From Adiantum capillus-veneris (taxonomy: Eukaryota; Streptophyta; Polypodiopsida; Polypodiales; Pteridaceae), in assembly GCA_014529385.2 (NCBI GenBank), contig CM043949.1, forward strand, positions 111,331,977 to 111,395,976: a DNA stretch of 64,000 nucleotides, written 5' to 3'. Positions 44,006-55,720 of this stretch are shown piece by piece. Both the position numbers and the translations under genes were made by a program. Every line of letters starts with the position of its first letter. Position 1 is the stretch's first letter. The notes under the pieces are model-generated. The model ran no database searches. It saw only the letters and a program-made list of their open reading frames with translations, and was not told the DNA's origin.

Positions 44006-44925
44006 TGTTGGGGGTCCCATCGTTGCAATAGCTCCAATGACAAAAAAAATTATCAATCCGGAGGGATGAGCTACCCGGCTAGGGCATGGAAACACTCACA
44101 CGATTAGTGAGCTAATCGTGGCAACACAAATGGTTAACTCTATGAGGTGAGCTTCTTGGCCTATGGAGGAGAGAAGATGCAATGAAGGGCAATCTCCATA
44201 TCCACTTCTCTTCACCTCCAATCAACCCAATCACACACACTACGATTGCAAGACGCACACAACACTAATCCTATCATACAACACACTAATCGCAATCACA
44301 CACACATAGATCTATTGAGCACCACACTCCAATCAAATCTACATGCACACACAAGAAAAAGAGGGCAATCACACAAGATTAGACAGGGATTAACCACTAA
44401 TTAGTTAAGATCTAGTTGATCTAAGCATCATAGGCAATCATAAGAAGTAAGAGAGAGGCATAGTGAGAGAGAATGAATCATTGATTAGTGTTAATCAAGT
44501 CTCATGAGCAAGGAGAAGCTCAAGGACTCCATAGACACACACCTCAGGAGCTCTCACCAAAGAGTGCTCTCAACAAATGACTTGAGAACCCTAATTTCTT
44601 TTATACACTGCCTTATATACCTAGGTTAAAATATGCAATGTTCGGGCATCCAAGGCCTTTAGGGCTCACCACTTACTGAATCTGCAACCTGGGCACAATA
44701 AGTGACTTATTCTTTACAACTTGGACCTCCCATTGAGCCCGTAACACATTAGAATATTACAATGGCTTGAAATAAATTGGGAATTTACAATACGTGACCA
44801 TTTTGGAAAAATGTGAAAAATGTGTAACTTCAATCTTTACTGCTTCTTTGTATTCATCCTTGATGTCCATTCATAAGTCTTCGGTCTTTAGCAGCTTCTG
44901 TTAACTGATGTTGACTCAGTTAACC
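44006..44925 (-). repeat. 5' LTR of the RT-less element
   Basis: 920 bp direct repeat of 17088-17993. Its terminal base is C where the other copy has A, so TG has become GG on the element strand. A minus-strand TATA box lies near 44609-44620. Target duplication TCATA follows at 44926-44930. Confidence 0.93.
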
Positions 44926-44930
44926 TCATA

Positions 44931-45092
44931 CATACTCTTTTGGAAGAGGGTTAACTAAAGCTTGGAAACATGCACACAAGCAAGAATTCTATGGACATGT
45001 TAACAAAGAGAATTTGAGATTTTGCTCATCTTCAATTGGCATTCAAGGATAAGAAGCCAAAATGGAAATCAGTCACATCTTTGGTGTGGAGA
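44931..45092 (+). pseudogene. Copia RNase H end, distal part
   Basis: Reading continues in the same frame as codons ending at 17087 once the insertion and one TCATA are disregarded: RYHFI on the left meets HTLLEEG on the right, then MLTKRI, the typical copia RNase H ending. Two stops (TAA, TGA) are present. A purine-rich GGTGTGGAGA tract ends it. Confidence 0.88.
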
Positions 45093-45300
45093 TGTAACAA
45101 AATTGTACAAGTATCATTAATTGTAGCGGAATTATATTGAAAATAGAGAGCATTTTATTAAGGAGATTCCTAATGAAGAAAGAGAGAGTGCTTAGTTGGA
45201 GTCTACAATAAGAAACAGCATAACTAGTTAGCTTTTCATGAACAATAACTTGAAAGAGAGAGAGGAATTGAGATTGACAACAATTGAGGACCGAATTTAG
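45093..45300 (+). repeat. Possible copia 3' LTR start
   Basis: TGTAACAAAATTGTACAAG follows the purine-rich tract, the expected place for the 3' LTR. No partner LTR is in the window, so the right edge is a guess. Confidence 0.35.
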
Positions 45301-46566
45301 TTGGAGCTAGTCTCCCCTTCAAAAAGACTTTGTATTATAGATTCTACGATAAATAGAGACGTGTATACAATGCAATCTTTGTGTTCCTTAAGGTCTAAAA
45401 GCATGCTTTGGTGGTACAAAAAGAACTGTCCTTGATAGCACCTTTGACAAATCTTTGAGTTACAATTTCTACATGTCACATGAAAAACTGCCTATCATAC
45501 TATATATCAATGGATAGATCTTCAAAAGAAGAATCTAAAAACACAAGGTCCAAAACGTTTTGACCTAAACTACAAAAAATTTACCAGTCCCCACTTTTTC
45601 ATTGGTAGAAGTAAAATAGGTCCTTTTTTTGTACCACCAAACCACGCTTTCACCCTAAGACCACTTGGTTCCATGAAGATGGAAATCTTCATGCACCATA
45701 ATTATTCTTCATGCACACAATAAAACTTGGCTTGGCCTCAATCCCAAGACCTCAAAATCATTCAAAGGTGGAGAGAAAGCGGGGAGTGAGGATGGAGAAG
45801 AAGAAGGAGTATTCTTATGAGAAAGATGTATTCCTCTCCCATTAGTTCACTCATAGAGCATAAAATAGCTTAGTAATGGAGATGGAGAAGAAGATGAACA
45901 AGCTTGGAGCTTGGAACTTTCTTGGATTTGCATTCCATGGTCAAGTGTTTTTGGTGTAGGCTTCTCCACTTCTCCCACAGATGAGAAAGAGACTCTCACC
46001 TCATGAGTACGCTTGTGTGAGGTGAAAGAGTGAGTATTCTCATTGATTTTCCAAAAATGGATGACTAGTCCATTTGGTGCGTGAGATAATTATTTGCGGC
46101 GGCAAGCATATCTACTCTATAGTCCATATCAATACTTTAAAGTAGATTGATCAGTTCTACTTGGTGCTTGGGAGATGTTGGTGCAGCTAAAGTGTGTCGA
46201 CCATGGAAGTGGGCACAAGTAGTGGTATGTATATTGATAGGTGCATGGAAAAGGAATGAATCAAGGATCAAGATCCTGAGTAAGCAAGTGGTAGATGAAA
46301 TGTATGCTTGATGTGGTTTCATAGGCCGAAAGGGCTCCAAAAATGGGCCAGGTGGGATGATAGGGAAGGAGTTCCAAAGTGCTAGTTTTTTTCTTTGGAA
46401 TGTAGTTCTTGAATTGATATTCAAGCTGGTATAGATGGCTCATCAAATGGAGCCACAATGTGCAAGGTATGGGTGTTTAAATCTCGAGTGCATTGCAAAA
46501 TCTAGACAGACAGGGTAGGTGATGACATGTGATCAAAGATGGTTTCAGTGGAATCGGAATTCTGGC
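45301..46566. other. Unannotated spacer
   Basis: AT-rich; short frames (for example 46424-46137, minus) show no family motif. Nothing else supported. Confidence 0.5.
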
Positions 46567-47688
46567 TGCCAAGTTATTGCCAGGTGAAGTCTCATTAGGG
46601 GCCATTTTTGTGCCAGTATGGTCGCCTTGATTAGTGTGCCATCATAGGTTTTTTGAGCCTCACAAAGATTTTTATGATTTCTATCCGTCAAGTGAAGGTC
46701 ATGGGAGTTTACAACTTGTAAATCCGGTATCGGATTATTAAGATACTAAAGTTTAGAGTCAGCAACCGTTGCTTGCGAGATGGTACCATGTGATTTTTCC
46801 CCATTTTGATGGTCTCAATTAGAGGGCCCAACAAAGTCAACATGTGAAACGATTTATGGAACTCAAACATGGGGACTTGGGTTTTTGGTGGGAGTTTACA
46901 TCTTGATCAACAAGGTAGTGAGCATCAGATGGCAGGAGATGGAAGCCGAGAGGAAATTAAAAGCCTTTGTGAGATTTTTGTGGTAAAGTTTGGAGGTTTG
47001 GAGAGGCGAGTGCTCCACACAGTGCCACATGGGTGCATAATATCCCACATGCAGGGGTTTGAGCGGCCTTGATAGGGTATATATATTGCAAGTGTACACT
47101 CCATTAGCCAAGCAAGAGGGATGAAGAGACCTTGGGCCTCGCAGGCCATATATGGCCTTGCGTGTGCAACGGTTGTGGGCACTGCGGTTGTGGTGCTGGC
47201 GGCATTTTGGGCTGTACCTTTTCGTGAGGTCGATGATGCTAATGTGGCAAGTCCGGTTCTCAAGCATCCATAAGGGGACACATATTTTTATCAAAGAGGG
47301 GTTCCCTTAGCTGTTGTCACAGTGTCATGATGACCACATAAGGGAGGGCGTGCTCATGTGCCTTGGCCTCCAAGTATCCGAGAATAGCAGGGTCACATGC
47401 AAAGTTTGAGCCGAAAGTGTGTGAGATGTGTGTGCCTCCACGGGCCTCTGTGTGTGTCAGACAGAAAGAGAGAGTGGTGTATGCTATGAGATTGTTGTAA
47501 ATGATAAAAAATTGGGGTGGTGTGCTATTAGTCGATTGTGCAAAGTAAGCGTGCAAACAGTGATTTGTATACAGATGTGTGCAATTTTGATGCTATTTTC
47601 TAGTGGATGGGGGTGTTGTGGAAACCCTGAGCTATAGAGAGAAAATTTTTGTGTGTGTGTTGGGTGTATTTTCCTTTCTCCCTTTACA
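46567..47688 (+). repeat. Left LTR of the collapsed element
   Basis: 1122 bp; shares ACTAAAGTT..GAGTCAGCA, AGCCAAG.AAGAGG.ATGAAGAG and AGTGGATGGGGGTG with the right copy. Confidence 0.7.
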
Positions 47689-47693
47689 TCTTT

Positions 47694-47711
47694 TGGTGCC
47701 CCCATTGAGGA
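47694..47711 (+). other. Primer-binding site of the collapsed element
   Basis: TGGTGCCCCCATTGAGGA, five bases after the LTR end; one base different from the site of the Tat element at 28208. Confidence 0.65.
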
Positions 47712-47759
47712 GCATCTTTTGGTACTCCTATTTGAAGATTGAATCATGGTTTTGGAGCT

Positions 47760-48180
47760 AGTGGAGTGCAAATTTTGAAGAGAAGGTGCTATGAGCGATG
47801 GTTTGGGTATATTTTCCTATTTTCACTGGGGTTGAAGATGCAAATGCTGGCTACAAAATTATGGTCGGATTGTACTAGAGAGCAGATTAACAAGAGAAGA
47901 AGGCGCGGTTCAAATTTTTCCACCGCTGGTTTGTGGTAAAGCTAAAAGATGGTTCGACAGATTATGGAATGAAGAAAAGGTGGATTGGATAATTTTGAAA
48001 GCGGATTTTCAACGCTAGTATGTGCCGGATGTGCAGGTGCATGAAGTAAAGCAAATGCTAGATGGTCTGAAAAAAAGCCTAGATGGTGGTTTTTGAGCGT
48101 TTGAATGGGAATTCCAGGCCCTTTGGAGATAGATGATGAAGGCAATTGCTGCACAAAGTGTTTATTTGAAATTGAGGATA
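47760..48180 (+). pseudogene. Gag fragment
   Basis: The plus-strand frame near 47930-48130 reads GKAKRWFDRLWNEEKVDW, LKADFQR, a TAG, YVPDVQVHEVKQMLDGL and EFQALWR, the retrotransposon gag pattern W/F..L....W..L...F...Y. Several stops. Too short and broken to act. Confidence 0.7.
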
Positions 48181-48564
48181 AGAAATACCATTCGGGGTCA
48201 AAAACGACTAGGTCAAAATCTCACTATTGTTAATAATCGTAATTTTTTCACTTCATCAAAAGTAATATTTGAGACCATAAGCATGTGTGCTTAGGTCTTA
48301 TATACTTGTCCTAGAAGTTTCATAACATTCGGATATCATTTGATATTGTCACGATCATGGTTTGCTTATCGATTAGCGCGACTAGATTTTGATGACTTAG
48401 GTCATTTGAGTGCAGCTTGTTGTATCCTCCATGCACTAGTTGAGTCAGCTTCGTCCCATGGATTGACAACTATGTGCGTGGTTATTGCTATGTCTGCAAA
48501 AAGAGAGTGAGGTTAGGAAACCCATCCACATCAGTCTTTTCAGGTTGTTAATCAGAGTCTTGGA

Positions 48565-49981
48565 TGCCAAGTTATTGCCAGTTGAAGTTTCATCGGGGGC
48601 AAATTTTTTGTCGGTATAGTCACCTCGATCAGTGTGCCATCTGAGGTTTTTTGAGATTTTCCAAGATTTGTATGAGTTCTACGCGGCAAGTGAAGGCCAT
48701 GTGAGTTTATGGCTCATTAACTGGGCATCGAATTATCAAGATACTAAAGTTCGGAGTCAGCAGCAATTGCCGATAGGATGGTACTAGGTGATTTTTCCCC
48801 GTTTTGGTGGTCTCAGTTAGAGAGCCCAACAAAGTCAACATATGGCAAGATTTGTGAAAATCAAAGTTGGGAACCTAGTCTTTTGGTGGGAGTTTACTAC
48901 TTGATCACTGGGTCAGTGAGCATCATATGGCAAGTAATGGAATTTGGGAGGAAATAAAAATCTTTTTTGAGATTTTTGTGGTGAAGCTTGGAGGTTTGGA
49001 GGGTTGAGTGCTCCATGCAGTGCCACATGGGTGCATAATATCCCAGATGCAGGGGTTTGAGTAGGCTTGGCAGGGTATATATACTGCAAGTATACACTCC
49101 ATTAGCCAAGAAAGAGGAATGAAGAGCCCTTGGGCCTCATAGGCTATGGACTTGCACATGCACCGGTTGTGGTGGACACCGAGGTGGGAGTGCTAGCGGC
49201 CCTTTGGGTGGGGCCTTTTTGCGAGGTTGATGCTGATATGGCAAGTGTGGTTCTCACGTGCCCGTAAGGGGGCACATATTTTAATGAAGTGTGGGTTTCT
49301 TTAGCCGTTGTCACGGTGCTGTGACAACCACAAAAGGGAGGGCACTCTTGTGTTCCTTAGCCTCCAAGTATCAGAGAATAGTAGGGTCACATGTAGAGTC
49401 TGAGCCAAAATAGAAAGGATCGGTCAAAATAGGAAGGAGTTGCACACGCCCTAAAGGGCCAGTTTTTTGGTAGTTTTTAGGAGTTCTCGTGGGGAGTTCT
49501 TGGCAGTTTTTGGGAGAGAGGGAGCTCCAACAAAGGAGGATTTTGGAGAACTTTGTGAGGAAGAAGGTTGTTGAAGTTGGTTTTGTGCTCTTTGTGCTCT
49601 TGCGGCAATGGTACCAATGGTATCAGGTTTCATGGTGTTGGTGTAGATGGTGATTTTGTCATAATTGGAGAAAACCATAGCCAATTTTTTTGTCATTTCT
49701 TCCCCCATTCTCGTCTTTTCTCTGCTCAAGTGTTTGGTGCTAGTGTGTAAGATGTGTGTGCCTCCCGGGGTCTCTTTGTGTGTGTGAGAGAAAGAGAGAG
49801 TGATGTGTGTTGTGCGATTGTTGTAAACAAGAAAAATTGGTGTGGTGTGCTATCAGTCAATTGTACGAAGCGTGTGTCTATTGGTATGTGTTTTCTAGTG
49901 GATGGGGGTGATGTGAAAACCCTAGGCTATAAAGAGGCAATTTTTGTGTGTGTTGGGTGTGTTCTCCTTTTTCCCTTTTCA
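48565..49981 (+). repeat. Right LTR of the collapsed element
   Basis: 1417 bp; longer than the left copy mainly because of about 310 extra bases at 49415-49735 (GGGCCAGTTTTTTGG...). That segment may be an insertion here or a deletion in the left copy. Confidence 0.68.
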
Positions 49982-50090
49982 TTGTAGTCGTCAAAAACAT
50001 GATTATAACCATGCATACCTTAAAATTTATGCACAAAAAGAGAAAGAGAGTCATATAAGACAAACAACTTTGTACAATATTGTTAGTGGG

Positions 50091-50890
50091 TCGTTGCAAC
50101 GGATGTCTACAACATAGATATCTAGAACTACATATGTCTATACTCAAGGAAGCGACTCAAGATGGGACATGGAGACTCTTTGAGTATGTCAATCTCAAGA
50201 AGTGAACCTACAAAACTATGCAATTGACTACTATAGAAAATATATCACTCTCCAGTCTGGAAATCTGCCTATGTCTAGTCTCACCGCTCTAGGTCATCAC
50301 ACCTTTTCGACATCCAAACAGAGTTGGAATGCAATGAAACTTAAGGAGGAGTATTACAACACGTAAGGGCACAATACTACCAAGTTCTGTGGTCATCAAA
50401 GGAGGTACAAAACTCACGATCCATCCCAAAAAATGTGCAAAAGACTACAACATAACTATTCAAAATGATAGCTCTATGGCTTAGAAACACTCTTCCAAGG
50501 TCAAAAAGACAAAAAATAACCATTTTAGCACTTAAATCCATGCATTTAGCTCACAAACAGGTTGTTGTGAACCACACCAAAATTCATGAATGATTACACT
50601 TGAATTCAAGAGCAAGAGACAAGGAACACAATGCACTAATTGGAATCAATTTTTGATTACCAGACAACGAGAAAGATTGATTACAAGTTGTAGCTGAGTT
50701 GCAGCACACAATCGACATCCAAAAGCTCTTTTGAGATAATGATAATGTTACTTTAGAAACTAAGGGTTTTGACCCAAAGACTTGGGACCCTTTCCCACGG
50801 CCATTGGCCACTTTACAAAGATTGTAGGTTTTGAGAAGAAAATAGAGAATGATAGGCTCGATGAATACATTTTAAGAATCAGTACTTTCT
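50091..50890 (-). repeat. LTR copy, minus orientation
   Basis: Reverse complement of 55700-56520 along its whole length by eye: GGGACCCTTTCCCA, AACACTCTTCCAAGGTC and CACTTGAATTCAAGAGCAAGAGACAAGGAACACAATGCA have clear inverse partners. It ends CTAACA on its own strand at 50091, with no primer site after it, so it is a 3' or solo LTR. Confidence 0.82.
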
Positions 50891-50995
50891 AATTACAAGT
50901 CTTCTTTGTTCCGTAGAACAACTTACGCAGAGCATGACCCCCTCTCTCCCTCTCTTCTCTCTGTCCTCTCGATGTACCTACAAAGGCGATCGAGG

Positions 50996-51048
<53 letters not shown>

Positions 51049-53030
51049 GATGAAACAATGAAATAACACCCAGCAGGCCCGATCGGGCCCATATATATAT
51101 AATTTTGCGAGCCTACCGGGCTTTTCAGTATTCCCAGCGAGCCCGTCGAGAAAACGAAAAAGCTCGGCGAGATTTTAGTGGGTTTCTAGGTTTCCCTTTA
51201 CCAGATTCTTTGTGATCATGTTTAGTGTAATCATGTAAATATGTCAATAAGACCTTGTGATCACACAAAATTTGTCGTAATTACGTAAATATTAAATCCC
51301 TGCACACGGGTGAGCACTCCACCCAACTTGGGTGAGGCACGACCAATCCTGCATAACCACTTTAGAACATAACATGGCTGCAAAAATTTCGGCGGCAACA
51401 TTTCGGGAGCATAACCATATCCATAAAAAAAACATTAGCCACACCGGCTTCCACCATAAAATCACAACCATAATCCATGAGGAAATCTCAGCCCTTGACC
51501 ACCAATCATAATCACATTGAACCAACTCCCACACGTGGAGTTTGACATATCCCCTGCAGTCAATCGGAGTTCATACACATATGACTGTTAAGACAAGATT
51601 CTTTCATGCATAAAAAGAGTTCGACCAGCAACTATTCGTGATATAAAAATCCAGTTTTGACAACATCCAACCATGCAAAGTTGATGCATTACATCTGCAC
51701 TTCACCCCCCTAGCACATAGAGCTAGTTTTGACCTAGAAAGGTGGAAAGCAATCATAACCATGCTCATCAGGCATCCACATCAATCCATAAGTTTCCATA
51801 CATCATATGATAACATTCCATCACCATAATCATGATGTAAAACAGCTCCGACCTTTAGGTCAACCATAAACCATAACTTCACACATATGCAAAGAACAAC
51901 TTTTTGGCATTCTCGGGAGCATGCAAAACATGAAAATGAAAGTATTTGACCTCAAACCAATCCATAAAGCTTAGATTCATAATATAGACTAGCACTCTAT
52001 CACATCACTTTACCCATATGGTACATATACAACAAACAGTAACCCAAAAAAGAAAGCCACTTTAATCATATCTGCCTATGCGGTTTGGGTTGCCTAACCA
52101 TATACCCTCACATAAGTTTATGGGCATCTAATAGTTGAAATCAACTCATTAAAACAAACCATAAATCATACATAAACGACTCGGTTAAATCACAAAGTCA
52201 TATGGTATCCCCCCTTGGTAGCACCCCTACACGCGTAGGTAAAACCGATTATGGAACGATGAATAACTCGCATTCCCGAGGTGTGGTTGTGCAGTGGGCA
52301 GCAAGATGTTTTTTGACCATATCTCTTAGCTTGTGCGTAATTTTTAGATGACACTTAAGAGAGAAAATGTTCTAAATTATGTGTTTTATCTCTGGTATAA
52401 AGGGTTTGGGCTGATTGATAACGGTTTGTGAGTTATGACCAAAACAATGTTCTTACCACCTCTATGACGTGAAATGAAAAGTGCTTTTTATGCACGCACA
52501 TGATCATAAACGCATCATGTGCATAAATCAACGTGTTAAACATGATAAAATAATCATGTGGCAACTTCATACGTACTCGGTTAATCCATACATGCACTTG
52601 TATATGAAAAAAAAATCACCAAGAGGGTGACTACTCAGAAAAACGACATAGACAGAGAGAGAGAGAGATGATGATGGCAAAAAGCTTCTTCCTTTACCAC
52701 AAGAGAGCGGTGATGAGGCTACGTAGAGGTATCCGCCATGAAAGCTTCCAGAGAGCACGTACACCGTGAAACGAGAGATGAGATAGTAAGCACGTAGAGA
52801 GAGAATATCATTCTTCTTCTTCTTATTCCCGAGAGAAAAGAGCTTATAGAGATGGTGATGAAGAGCTTGCACCACTCCGTAAAATAGATACGTATAGCCT
52901 TGCGGTAGTAGACACAACAAACGGCACTAAAAACTGAGCACTAAACAATAATTTATAGGCAAGTGCAGCACGCTAGAGTGATGCCCAAGCCAGAAGGTAG
53001 CGTAGTTTTTGAGCCAAGAATAGCTTCCTG
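50891..53030. other. Spacer with (CT)n tract, no gene seen
   Basis: Holds a (CT)n tract at 50999-51045, the 14-bp palindrome GGCCCGATCGGGCC at about 51077, and AT-rich sequence with many CATAA words. The 117-codon minus frame at 52920-52567 has no family motif. Confidence 0.5.
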
Positions 53031-53143
53031 CTTTTGGTGGTCAACTTTCCCACTTATCATTCAACTTTTCTTAAAACATGCCTTTGCTTTTGGTGGTCAA
53101 CTTTCCCAGTTATCATTCAATTTTTACACCAAAATTGGCCAAT
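53031..53143. repeat. 56-bp tandem duplication
   Basis: CTTTTGGTGGTCAACTTTCCCA.TTATCATTCAA occurs at 53031 and again at 53087. Confidence 0.85.
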
Positions 53144-53369
53144 TGAACAGTATCCAACCAACTAATGGAAACTGTAGCTAGACTATACTGCACCATAATG
53201 TCCCAACATAATTATGAATTTCTCATACTGCCCCGACGTATTTACGATACCACTTTTTATAAAAATAATTCTCACAAAAACCGTGTGGTCCCGTTTTTGC
53301 TCCGGGTGATCATTTTTAAATCCGATGGAGACTAAAATTAATATTTTTTTGTTTAGGTCATCATAAAAA

Positions 53370-53700
53370 GCACATTGCTTTTTTAAAAAGCCGAAAAGCA
53401 TAAAAAGCTAAAAATAGCGTAAAAAACAAAAAAAAAGCAAATTTTTTTTAATTGAACCACGGGTTCCCCTCGTCCACTAGAATAAGAAAGCGGACACGCT
53501 TTTCACTAAAAAGCACTAAAAATCATGAAAAGCTAAAAATAGTATGAAAAGCACTCAAAAAGTAGAGTTTTACAAAATTGAACCATAGCTTCTCCGAAAC
53601 ACGTAGATTAAGGATCCGACCTTGCTTTTTACAAAAAAGCATAAAAAGCATAAAAAAGTTAAAATTAGCGGCTTCTTCCAAAACTCAACCAAATGTCCGT
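53370..53700. repeat. Degenerate ~130-bp tandem repeat rich in AAAAGC
   Basis: Three units with GCTTTT.A..AAAAAGC followed by AAAAGCTAAAAATAGC and A.TTGAACCA (two units) or ACTCAACCA (third). Each starts with a small inverted repeat (GCTTTT/AAAAGC). Confidence 0.75.
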
Positions 53701-53831
53701 GCTTATCTCTCAACCCGTGCTTATTTTATTGGATCTCACAAAGCCCTTTGAGATCCAATGCAATGCATGTGGTAATTGCCGTAGTAGTTTTTCTTCAATA
53801 AGGGCATGCCATAGCATATGAGAGTAGGAGA

Positions 53832-55720
53832 TTGAATTCCAATGAGCAAACATTGGACATTTATGAAAACGAGCTATTAGCTATCCTACATGCCATAGAA
53901 ACATGGAAGCATTATCTCCCAGGGACTCCATTTATTCTATGTATGGATCATCAAAGACACAAATACTTCATGACTCAAACCAAGATTTTTTACAAACAAA
54001 TGAAGTGGGAAAATTTTCTTTTGCAATCCAATTTTCATTTTTCTCACATTGTAGGCAAGCATAACCAAGTGGCCGATGCACTTTCGCGACGGCCAAGGGT
54101 AAATGCTGTAACAATAGCAGCCCACAATTATCTATCTTCTATGATAGAGGAGTATGCTACTAATCCATATTTTAAAGATGTAATTTTTGCCCTTTAATTA
54201 GGGAAGAAAGAAGAATCATTTACCTTGCAAGATGGTTAACTTCTCTACGGCAATAGACTATACTCACTCACTTTGTGAGAAAGTAATGTATGAATCTCAT
54301 GCTTCTCCTTATGCCGGTCATAGAGGGATCCAATCTACTCTACGAGGAGTAAAAACATACTTCTATTGGCTTACCATGAATATAAAAATACAAGACTATG
54401 TTTCCAAGTGCGTGATATGCCAAAAGACAAAATTTGATCGAGGGAAGCAACCCGGATTACTCCAGCCACTGCCAATCCCTGATTCACCATGGGAGAGCAT
54501 ATCCATGGATTTTAATTTTGGATTTCCCAAGTCTATCCATGGGAATATGGGAATATAGACTATAGTTGACAGGTTCATTGCAAACAAGCTCGTTTCATAC
54601 GTGTCAAAAAGATCATTAAGGCACATCGGGCACCCTCTTCATATCAAAATTTTTCAAGTAACATGGATTTCCTACATTCCCATTGTGTCAAATAGAGATC
54701 CTTGAATGACCAGTCATTTTTGGAAGGGTATCTTTGAAATTCTAGGTACCATATTAAATTGCTCTTTGGTCTATCACCCACAAACGGATGGCCAAATTGA
54801 AATAGCTAACTCCACGATTCTTGATCTACTAAAAGCCTATGTTAATGAAGTAGATCAATGTTCTCAATGGGAGAAGTACCCACCTCTTGTAGAGTATGCG
54901 TACAACAACAGTGTACATACTTCTATAAGAAAAGAACCATTTGAGGTCATTGAGGGAAGATTCAATAGCCTTTGCTACTCAAAGTACAAGCAAATATCTT
55001 TGTTGTTGATGAATATAGTCAAGACTTAAAAGAATATTTTCAAAATATTAAAGAAGCTATATTTTTCTCTCAGCAAAAGCACAAGATTGTTGCTATTAAG
55101 CATAGAGGATCCTTGACCTTCAAGCAAGATGATTGGGTCTTGCTAAAGTTTCCTAAAGCTCATTTAAGGCATACCTCAGGCAAGAATCCTACTGGACACC
55201 TAAAGCTCATCTAAGGAATACCTCAGGCAAGAACCCTAAACTAGTAAAAAGATACTATGGTCCCTTTCAAATTCTTAAGCCAATCAATGGGATCTTATCA
55301 ATTGAAGTTTCCCAATCACTGGCTCATACACAATGTCTTTCATGTGAGCTTACTTAAGCCTTACAAAGGAGATCCACCTCAAGAAGCCGTCATTGAAAAT
55401 CCTCTAAAATTTGAAGGTCAAGAAGAGGTACTCCAACCTGAGTCTATCCTATGACATGACGACAAGTTCTTGCAAGATGGTAAGATTATCAGATGATATC
55501 TTATTAAATTAAAAATTATCCTTTTGAACATGCTAGAAGGATGCAAGGAGTCCAACTCAAGTATAATATGCACCTTTTTAAGGCTTACAATGACTCACTT
55601 GACAAAGCACATCGAAATGTATATAATTGTTTAGAGGATGCAGTGGCCGTGTACCTAAAGAGCCGGCACAAGACACACTTCATTGTACTCTATGTTTTTT
55701 CCAAAGAGTCCTTTTAACTA
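53832..55720 (+). pseudogene. Chromovirus RNase H, integrase and chromodomain remnant
   Basis: Plus-strand Ty3/gypsy pol without its 5' half. 53832-54197: RNase H end (ENELLAILHAIETWKHYL, HNQVADALSRR). 54232-54558: integrase zinc region (HRGIQST..GVKTYFYW, C60/C63 in CVICQK) and first Asp (SMDFNFGFPKS). 54706-55029: core, with VSNRDP just before it where VSDRD is expected (Asp to Asn) and a conserved Glu in DGQIEIANS. 55260-55450: GPFQ.LKPI, then HNVFHVSLLKPYKGD. About 55450-55560 in shifting frames looks like a chromodomain. Non-functional. Confidence 0.83.

Larger units (their letters stand above)
17088..44925 (-). mobile_element. LTR retrotransposon without visible RT, hosting nested insertions
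   Basis: Element on the minus strand, 27.8 kb as found and about 10 kb after removing the CACTA insertion. 5' LTR 44006-44925, tRNA-Asp-type primer site 43986-44003, long A-rich and (CT)n-bearing leader, one decayed long ORF (22958-18005), polypurine tract 17994-18006, 3' LTR 17088-17993. Target duplication TCATA on both sides. No RT, RNase H or integrase motif was found in any frame of its own internal sequence, so it is probably non-autonomous (LARD/TR-GAG-like). It inserted into the RNase H of a copia element. Confidence 0.9.
46567..49981 (+). mobile_element. Collapsed LTR-gag-LTR gypsy remnant
   Basis: Two diverged direct repeats, 46567-47688 and 48565-49981, both beginning TGCCAAGTTATTGCCAG and ending ...GTGTTGGGTGT.TT..CCTTT..CCCTTT.CA. 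The left one is followed by a primer site TGGTGCCCCCATTGAGGA at 47694. Between them only a gag fragment remains. No target duplication or polypurine tract was found, so pol and probably the right junction were deleted. Confidence 0.7.

Noticed and set aside
46869-47556. Several overlapping ORFs of 67-132 codons
   Set aside because: They lie inside an LTR and are not shared as frames by the other LTR copy at 48565-49981.
52567-52920. 117-codon minus-strand ORF
   Set aside because: Low-complexity Ser/Leu/Tyr composition, part from a GA tract, no motif.
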